Shown here: piece after piece, positions 59,094-64,000 of the stretch
Position numbering within the stretch: position 1 is the first letter of the stretch
Layout of the letters: every line of letters begins with the position of its first letter
DNA from: Vulcanisaeta thermophila
GTDB lineage: Archaea; Thermoproteota; Thermoprotei; Thermoproteales; Thermocladiaceae
Length of the DNA: 64,000 nt
Assembly: GCF_001748385.1 (NCBI RefSeq)
Contig: NZ_BCLI01000004.1
Coordinates: 310,001-374,000 of the forward strand
Direction of reading: 5' to 3'
Made by a program: the position numbers and the translations under genes
The notes under the pieces: generated by a model
Seen by the model: the letters and a program-made list of their open reading frames with translations, nothing else
Told to the model about the DNA's origin: nothing
The model's database searches: none

Positions 59094-60296
59094 TCACCAC
59101 AGGGTTGTCCACTGGGCTCTTTGGTACTCCTCCAGTATGTTGCTGTAAACCCTCTTGGTCCAACGTGCTATTCTATCCCACGTGTACCAAGCCTCCACGG
59201 AGGCCCTGGCATTCCTACTAATCTGCCTCCTAAGCTCCTCATTTGTAAGCAGTACCTTAGCCGCATTCACTATATCCTCAACGTTGTTTGGCCTCACCTT
59301 AACGCCATTGTACCAATTATGCACTATCTCCCCAGGGCCCCCCACGTCGGTTGTTATGACCACCGCACCCGCAGCCATGGCCTCGAGGATTGTGATCCCA
59401 AAGGGTTCGTAGCGGCTTGGTAGGATGGCTAGGTCGGACACCTTAAGCAGTGAGTATAGGGTTTCATCATCAACTCTACCTGTGAAGTAAACCTTCTGCC
59501 AAATGCCCCATTCATACGCAAGCCTCATTAGGTACTCCCTCATGGGCCCGTCACCCGCAACAACGAGCTTCAGGTTCCAGTCCCACTTCAGTAATTCCCT
59601 AAAGGCTGCCAGGACCAGGTCAGGCCCCTTCTCATACACTAACCTGCCCACGAACATTATTATCCTCTCGCTGGGCATGGCGTACAAGTCCCTGAATCCC
59701 TCCTTAACCCTGACTGAGTCTATAACGCCCAGGTCAATCCCGTTGGGTATCATGTAGATCTTATCCTGAGGCACCCCATGAACCCTCATGACCTCACCAA
59801 CCATGTAATTGGAGCACACGATAACCTTCCAAGCCTCGAAGGCCGTCCTCCACTCCCACCAGTGAATAATTGACTGCTCCTCATTGTAAATACCACCCCT
59901 CCTACCCTGCTCGGTGGCGTGTATCGTAACCACCAGGGGTTTATGGAGGAGGTGCTTGAGTGCGATGCCCGCGGGCCCCGTTAACCAATCATGAACATGC
60001 ACAACATCGAAATCCACACCCTCATCAAAGAGTTTCAGTGCCTCCTCAACCATTGCATAATTGAAGTTTAGGACCCACGTGATGAACCCATCAGACCTAA
60101 ACCTAAAGGGGTCGACTCTACGTACATGAACCCCATCAACCTCCTCCACCTCCTTAGTCCCTGGTAATGAAATGCTGATGACGGTGGTGTCCACGCCCTC
60201 CCTGGCCAGGTACCTGGTGAGGTGGTAAACATGCCTACCGAGACCACCAACCACGTGCGGTGGGTACTCCCAACTCAGGTGGAGGACTCTTAACAT
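59094..60296 (-). CDS. Family 4 glycosyltransferase (glycogen-synthase-like)
   Basis: A 400-residue GT-B enzyme. The N-terminal domain begins LRVLHLSWEYPPHVVGGLGRHVYHLTRYLAREG, the starch/glycogen-synthase-like nucleotide-sugar loop. The C-terminal domain holds IIMFVGRLVYEKGPDLVLAAF, VVAGDGPM, YFTGRVDDETLYSLLK and the acidic motif PSRYEPFGITILEAMAAGAVVITTDVGGPGEIV (E-x7-E). It transfers a sugar from a nucleotide donor, perhaps for glycogen-like storage or glycan synthesis. A TATA element at 60317-60328 lies 27 nt before the ATG. Confidence 0.9.
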   Translation of the reverse strand: MLRVLHLSWEYPPHVVGGLGRHVYHLTRYLAREGVDTTVISISLPGTKEVEEVDGVHVRRVDPFRFRSDGFITWVLNFNYAMVEEALKLFDEGVDFDVVHVHDWLTGPAGIALKHLLHKPLVVTIHATEQGRRGGIYNEEQSIIHWWEWRTAFEAWKVIVCSNYMVGEVMRVHGVPQDKIYMIPNGIDLGVIDSVRVKEGFRDLYAMPSERIIMFVGRLVYEKGPDLVLAAFRELLKWDWNLKLVVAGDGPMREYLMRLAYEWGIWQKVYFTGRVDDETLYSLLKVSDLAILPSRYEPFGITILEAMAAGAVVITTDVGGPGEIVHNWYNGVKVRPNNVEDIVNAAKVLLTNEELRRQISRNARASVEAWYTWDRIARWTKRVYSNILEEYQRAQWTTLW

Positions 60297-60316
60297 GGCA
60301 TTAAATCAATACCTTC

Positions 60317-60328
60317 TATATTTAAAAT
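60317..60328 (-). promoter_or_regulatory. TATA box of the glycosyltransferase gene
   Basis: The reverse-strand attttaaatata is centred about 27 nt before the ATG at 60296. It forms a divergent promoter pair with the element of adkA at 60349-60358. Confidence 0.5.
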
Positions 60329-60348
60329 CTTAAATATCGTAAAATAAA

Positions 60349-60358
60349 GTTTAAAATC
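60349..60358 (+). promoter_or_regulatory. TATA box of adkA
   Basis: The element gtttaaaatc is centred about 27 nt before the GTG at 60381 and is why that codon is preferred over the TTG at 60369. Confidence 0.5.
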
Positions 60359-60380
60359 CCATGCAGCGTTGAGGGGTGCT

Positions 60381-60986
60381 GTGAAGATAGTACTCATAGC
60401 AGTACCAGGTGCTGGTAAATCCACAACGTTGAAGTACGTTAAGGAGATGCTCCCCGACGTGACCATTGTAAATTACGGTGATTACATGCTCGAGGTGGCC
60501 AGGAGGAATTATGGGATAACGAATAGGGATGAGATGAGGAAGAAGTTGCCAGTGGATGAGTATAGGAAGGTTCAGGAGATAGCCGCTGAGGAGATAGCCA
60601 AGTTACCTGGCGACGTCATAATAGACACACACGCCAGTATAAAGGTTCAGGGAGGCTTCTACCCAGGGCTCCCTGACAGGATAATAACGAAGCTGAGGCC
60701 AGACGCCATAGTGCTCATGGAGTTCAACCCACTGGATATACTGGAGAGGAGGGCTAAGGACGTGGGCCTTAGGGATCGCGAGAACGAAACCCCAGACGAT
60801 ATTGAGCTACATCAAATGGCGAATAGGTACTACGCATTCGCCGCGGCCAACGCCGGTGAGTGCTCGGTCTATATCCTGGACTTCAGGAAGAAACCCCAAA
60901 CAAGGCCCTTTGAGCATGCAGAGGAGGCCGCCAGGTTCATAGTGAATTTAATACTAAGGGATAGGGAGGCCAGGAAGAGGCTGTGA
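60381..60986 (+). CDS. adkA: Archaeal adenylate kinase
   Basis: A 201-residue adenylate kinase of the archaeal trimeric type, converting AMP and ATP to two ADP. Walker A is AVPGAGKSTT (P-loop), followed by VTIVNYGDYMLEVARR, the AMP-binding region, and VIIDTHASIKVQGGFYPGLPD. The lid region RRAKDVGLRDRENETPDDIELHQ is typical. The GTG at 60381 is fixed by the TATA box and yields the family N-terminus VKIVLIAVPGAGKS. It is divergent from the glycosyltransferase. Confidence 0.95.
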   Translation: MKIVLIAVPGAGKSTTLKYVKEMLPDVTIVNYGDYMLEVARRNYGITNRDEMRKKLPVDEYRKVQEIAAEEIAKLPGDVIIDTHASIKVQGGFYPGLPDRIITKLRPDAIVLMEFNPLDILERRAKDVGLRDRENETPDDIELHQMANRYYAFAAANAGECSVYILDFRKKPQTRPFEHAEEAARFIVNLILRDREARKRL

Positions 60987-61036
60987 TCATAACCACAACT
61001 TAAAGCTTAAAATTAACCGCCTTAGCATGCCGTGAG

Positions 61037-61573
61037 ATGAAGGCGTTGATCATTGTTGCGGACACGTCATACCCAGGGGAGTACTCACTGGTCAAGGAGG
61101 CCCTGAAGAAGGTGGGCGCTGAGGTAGTGGTGGGCATTGTGAGTAAGAACCTAAACATTAATTACGACCTGGACTTCACGGAGGAGGTTAAGGAGGATGC
61201 GCTGAGGGATTACGACGTGGTGGCATTCATAGGTGGTTACTGGGCCTACTTCGCGGCCACGGGTAAGAAGGTGCCCAGGCGGGTTAACCCAATGGTTAAC
61301 ACGGACTCCCTAAACAAGTTACTAACCCATGCCATAAATAGCGGTAAGAAAACCATACTACCCCTAACCATGCCAGCATATGCCGCAAAGCTTGGCCTAC
61401 TCAAGGGTAAGAAGGCTACGGTTTACCCAACCACGGACTTAATAAGGATCCTGAGGGACAATGGTGCCGAATTCACCGACACCTCACCCACCGTTGATGG
61501 TTCATTAATAACCATGAGTAGGTTAAACCAGGATGACATCGTAAGGGTGCTTAGCGTTGCCCCTGCCCAGTAA
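61037..61573 (+). CDS. DJ-1/PfpI superfamily protein lacking the usual nucleophile cysteine
   Basis: A 178-residue alpha/beta protein. LIIVADTSYPGEYSLVKEALKKVGAEVVVGIVS and YDVVAFIGGYWAYFA begin the PfpI-like fold. GLLKGKKATVYPT (compare GLLKGRKAT), DNGAEFTDTSPTVDGSLIT and the C-terminal strand complete it. At the elbow, where PfpI proteins carry AIC-HGP, this one has ILPLTMPAYAAKLG: no cysteine. So it may not be a peptidase or deglycase, or it may have changed role. Its stop overlaps the start of egsA (17 bp), so the two are co-translated. Confidence 0.75.
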   Translation: MKALIIVADTSYPGEYSLVKEALKKVGAEVVVGIVSKNLNINYDLDFTEEVKEDALRDYDVVAFIGGYWAYFAATGKKVPRRVNPMVNTDSLNKLLTHAINSGKKTILPLTMPAYAAKLGLLKGKKATVYPTTDLIRILRDNGAEFTDTSPTVDGSLITMSRLNQDDIVRVLSVAPAQ

Positions 61574-62627
61574 GTCCCTGGAGATTTACGAGATCCCCAG
61601 GATCGTGGTCTTCGGGCCCGGCGCCATCGATAGGATTAATGAGGTAATTAACAAACTGGGCCTATCACAAATGAGGGGCTTGGTGGTAAGGGGGCCCAAT
61701 TATGGTGATAAGGTAATTAGTAAGATTGAGTGTAGGGAGTGCCACGTGGAGGTTATCGATGAGGTGGAGCCCAGCAAGATACTGGGTCTGTCCAGGAGGT
61801 ACTCCGGCACTCTGGACTTCATAATAGCCGTGGGTGGCGGCAGGATTATCGATTTCAGCAAGGCATTGGCTTACATAATGAATATACCCTACATATCAGT
61901 ACCAACCGTGGCATCCCACGACGGTTTCGCATCACCCTACGTATCGCACATATTGCAGGTGGACCTGAGTGCTCATGGCATTGGTAAGGTTCAGAGGTCC
62001 CCCATAGCCATCATTGCTGACACGTCAATAATCCTAGAGGCGCCCAGGAGATACCTACTGGCGGGCATTGGTGAGTTGGTGGGGAAGTTCATAGCCGTTA
62101 AGGATTGGGAATTGGCGGTTAGAATTAAAGGTGAGGAATTCAGCGAGTACGCAGCCGCCCTAGCCAGGGATAGCTCCATGATGATACTTAAGAATGAGGA
62201 GAGGCTGAAGCAGCATAACGAGGAGGCTGTTAGGCTTGTGGTGAAGGCGTTGATTGGGTGTGGCGTGGCCATGGCTATCGCAGGAAGCTCAAGACCATGC
62301 AGTGGTTCCGAGCACCTATTCTCACACGCAATAGACATGCTAGCCAGGGAGAGGGGGTTCAAGCCGGCGCTCCATGGGGAGCAGGTGGCCCTGGGCGCCA
62401 TAATGATGTCCTACCTACACGGCATGAGATGGAGGAGGATAAGGGGCTTCCTCCAGAGGCTTGGTATACCCACAACGGCCAGAGAACTGGGTTTGGATAG
62501 GGACATAATCATAGAGGCATTACTCATGGCTCACAGGATAAGGCCGGATAGATTCACAATACTCGGTAACGATGGGCTCTCAAGAAAGGCCGCTGAGAAT
62601 TTAGTGGAGATAACGGGGGTTGCTTAA
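61557..62627 (+). CDS. egsA: Glycerol-1-phosphate dehydrogenase
   Basis: A 356-residue sn-glycerol-1-phosphate dehydrogenase, which makes the stereo-specific backbone of archaeal lipids from DHAP. IIAVGGGRIIDFSKALAY is the NAD(P) site and VPTVASHDGFASPYVS the family loop. SRPCSGSEHLFSHAID contains His253, and ALHGEQVALG contains His273. At the third metal-ligand position, where an aspartate is usual (AGFGD), it has Glu173 (AGIGELVGK). The TTG start at 61557 lies within the end of the DJ-1-like gene, and no ATG is available. A second, more divergent copy is at 9680. Confidence 0.88.
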   Translation: MPLPSKSLEIYEIPRIVVFGPGAIDRINEVINKLGLSQMRGLVVRGPNYGDKVISKIECRECHVEVIDEVEPSKILGLSRRYSGTLDFIIAVGGGRIIDFSKALAYIMNIPYISVPTVASHDGFASPYVSHILQVDLSAHGIGKVQRSPIAIIADTSIILEAPRRYLLAGIGELVGKFIAVKDWELAVRIKGEEFSEYAAALARDSSMMILKNEERLKQHNEEAVRLVVKALIGCGVAMAIAGSSRPCSGSEHLFSHAIDMLARERGFKPALHGEQVALGAIMMSYLHGMRWRRIRGFLQRLGIPTTARELGLDRDIIIEALLMAHRIRPDRFTILGNDGLSRKAAENLVEITGVA

Positions 62628-62722
62628 TCAGAAGCGGCGTTCCTCCTCATCAACTCAGTTGGGTTCATCCTCATCATTGTGCAAGTGCAAGGTTTTTATA
62701 TCCTAAATTTAACTTAATATAC

Positions 62723-63433
62723 GTGTCTAGGTTTATTAAAGACTTTTGGGGGAAACTGCTCTCACCACTTTATGTTGGTGAGAGGGAATTTATAACTAAA
62801 TTAAATAACCACTTGAGATTAAGTAATGAGGCTCTCTCCATACTTGAGGGAATGATACTCAGCACAGCTGATAATGAGAATGGTAAGGTTAGGATTTCTG
62901 AGGGGATGAGGGAAATATCGGCATTGGAGCGTGAGGGTGATGAGATAGTGAGGAGTATTAATAATGAGATACTAAGGGGCGCCGTGCCCATAACCACAGC
63001 GTCGGTGATGGACGCCATAGTTAATAAAGCCGATGACATACTAGATGGCATTCACATACTCGCTAGGGAGATTAGGAGGGCGTACCTACTATGTAATACG
63101 GAGCCTGTTAGGAGGTTCCTAAATGAGGAGCTCCTTGAGATGATTAGGATAGGCATGAACGCGATGGGTAAGCTTGTGGATATAGTGGAGAATATAGGTA
63201 AAAGGGACTTAGAGGATATAAGGATAGCCGTACTGGGCATTCAAAAACTCGAGGAGGAGGTGGATGATATAAAGGATTCAGCACTGGATAAACTCTACGC
63301 CAGTGCCAAGGAGCTCACGTACGTAGAATTTATGAGCATAATGAGCATAATATTCGGAATTGATGATGTGCTGGATTCCATAAAGGACATAGCCTACATG
63401 CTACTAACAATGTTAACGACATACACTGCGTGA
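62723..63433 (+). CDS. DUF47/PhoU-like phosphate transport regulator
   Basis: A 236-residue all-helical protein of the DUF47 (PhoU-like) family that accompanies PiT phosphate transporters. ISALEREGDEIVRSINNEILRGAVPITTASVMDAIVNKADDILDGIHILAREI carries the E-x3-D metal-binding repeat, and LEEEVDDIKDSALDKLYASA repeats it. The GTG start is at 62723. The PiT gene starts 6 nt after its stop, so they form an operon. Confidence 0.9.
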   Translation: MSRFIKDFWGKLLSPLYVGEREFITKLNNHLRLSNEALSILEGMILSTADNENGKVRISEGMREISALEREGDEIVRSINNEILRGAVPITTASVMDAIVNKADDILDGIHILAREIRRAYLLCNTEPVRRFLNEELLEMIRIGMNAMGKLVDIVENIGKRDLEDIRIAVLGIQKLEEEVDDIKDSALDKLYASAKELTYVEFMSIMSIIFGIDDVLDSIKDIAYMLLTMLTTYTA

Positions 63434-63439
63434 GGGCCC

Positions 63440-64000
63440 ATGATAAACCTGGAATTGGTAAACTACGTACTAGCCTTCATACTCTCCTTCCTAGTCTCGG
63501 GAAACAACCTATCTGCAAATGCCGGGGCTGCCGTGGGCTCGAGAACCATTGATTATAAGTACGCGGTTATCCTCGCGGCTTTGGGCTACGTGCTTGGGCT
63601 TTGGCTTCAGGGTATTTACATGAGGGCCAATGAGGTGGTTGGTGAGGTTGCCATGATAGCCATGGCGGTCTCCATAGTAATATTCATAATAGGCGAGTCC
63701 ATGAGGGTCCCAATATCATTAACCGGCTCATTATACGCAGGGCTTGTGGGTGCCTCGTTAGCCCTGGGGCATGTGCTCGCCAACGCATGGTTTGTACTGG
63801 CCTACTGGCTCTCCTTACCGGTGATGGTCATGATACTTTCCTACCTACTTTATAGGCTACTTAACATACTGGGCAGGGGGTCCTTCAGGTACGTGGGTAT
63901 TTACAGACTCCTAACCATAGTAACAGTATTCCTCCTCTCCTTCTCCTTCGGGGCAAATAACCTGGGGCTCCTCTGGGCCTTACTGGGCTTTAGTACTGAT
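63440..64000 (+). CDS. PiT family inorganic phosphate transporter (3' end outside window)
   Basis: The first 187 residues of a low-affinity phosphate permease. FLVSGNNLSANAGAAVGSRTIDYKYA is the PiT signature in the first half; the second GANN motif (SFSFGANNLGLLWALLG) begins just before the end. Four to five membrane helices are visible. The ATG at 63440 lies 6 nt after the DUF47 gene and is preceded by gtgaggg. The gene runs off the right edge. Confidence 0.9.
   Translation, partial: MINLELVNYVLAFILSFLVSGNNLSANAGAAVGSRTIDYKYAVILAALGYVLGLWLQGIYMRANEVVGEVAMIAMAVSIVIFIIGESMRVPISLTGSLYAGLVGASLALGHVLANAWFVLAYWLSLPVMVMILSYLLYRLLNILGRGSFRYVGIYRLLTIVTVFLLSFSFGANNLGLLWALLGFSTD

Noticed and set aside
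61037-62627. Toxin-antitoxin or defence reading of the overlapping DJ-1-like/egsA pair
   Set aside because: Both proteins have recognisable metabolic folds and egsA is essential for archaeal lipids; co-translation alone does not imply such a system.
1-64000. CRISPR arrays, insertion sequences, integrases, att sites, rRNA or tRNA genes
   Set aside because: No evenly spaced repeats, transposase-like proteins, terminal inverted repeats or rRNA cores were recognised on either strand; intron-split tRNAs could still escape reading by eye.

Overview
The window reads as a hyperthermophilic crenarchaeon of the Thermoproteales, most like Vulcanisaeta or Caldivirga; the genus is inferred from protein flavour and was not confirmed by a search. 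The archaeal markers are clear: clamp-loader RFC small and large subunits, proteasome beta, aIF5B, deoxyhypusine synthase, RtcB, archaeal PEP carboxylase, archaeal adenylate kinase, uS7, eL24, eS31 and glycerol-1-phosphate dehydrogenase. Many starts lie about 26-28 nt downstream of a TATA box, which implies leaderless mRNAs. GTG and TTG starts are common. No insertion sequence, CRISPR array, rRNA or recognisable tRNA was seen.

Layout. 0-13 kb: the start of an MFS transporter, a YuiH-type molybdopterin oxidoreductase, a TRIC/UPF0126 protein, a PfkB kinase, the rfcS-rfcL operon, a Bat-like HTH regulator broken by two compensating frameshifts, a divergent amino-acid permease / class III aminotransferase pair, a G1P dehydrogenase paralogue, rps7 and rtcB. 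13-21 kb: a homoisocitrate/isopropylmalate dehydrogenase, a two-gene split glutamate synthase, prephenate dehydratase and PEP carboxylase. 21-29 kb: a nearly complete histidine cluster (hisD and hisI forward; hisE-H and hisC, G, A, B, F reverse) interrupted by one AT-rich gene of unknown function. 29-38 kb: a LysE exporter, a decayed pyruvate:ferredoxin oxidoreductase beta relic, pyrC, sufC, infB, a frameshifted membrane protein, eL24, a Nudix hydrolase, endonuclease III, psmB and an FKBP isomerase. 38-45 kb: two DUF131 membrane proteins, an aminotransferase, a large surface protein, pyrG, a pilin-like pair, dys and a methyltransferase fused to a winged helix.

45.8-51.6 kb is the least ordinary part. 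It is a compact reverse-strand run of a helical protein, an XPD-like Fe-S helicase, a HerA-like ATPase with a hydrophobic N-terminus and a C-terminal coiled coil, a winged-helix protein, a membrane M48 metalloprotease and another helical protein. It is the best candidate for an undescribed system, although its function is unknown.

51.6-64 kb holds a threonine-synthase-like enzyme, a candidate C/D box sRNA, several small unknown proteins, a ThiR-type regulator, an ATP-grasp ligase, a UbiD decarboxylase, eS31, a GT4 glycosyltransferase, adkA, a DJ-1-like protein lacking the usual cysteine that overlaps egsA, and a DUF47-PiT phosphate transport pair running off the end.

Metabolically the window supplies nitrogen assimilation (glutamate synthase), carbon entry (PEP carboxylase), histidine, phenylalanine, threonine and possibly lysine/leucine synthesis, pyrimidines (pyrC, pyrG) and the first committed step of archaeal lipid synthesis. 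Several single-base frameshifts, mostly in homopolymer runs, recur across the window. They are either real decay or sequencing error, and each is noted where it occurs.
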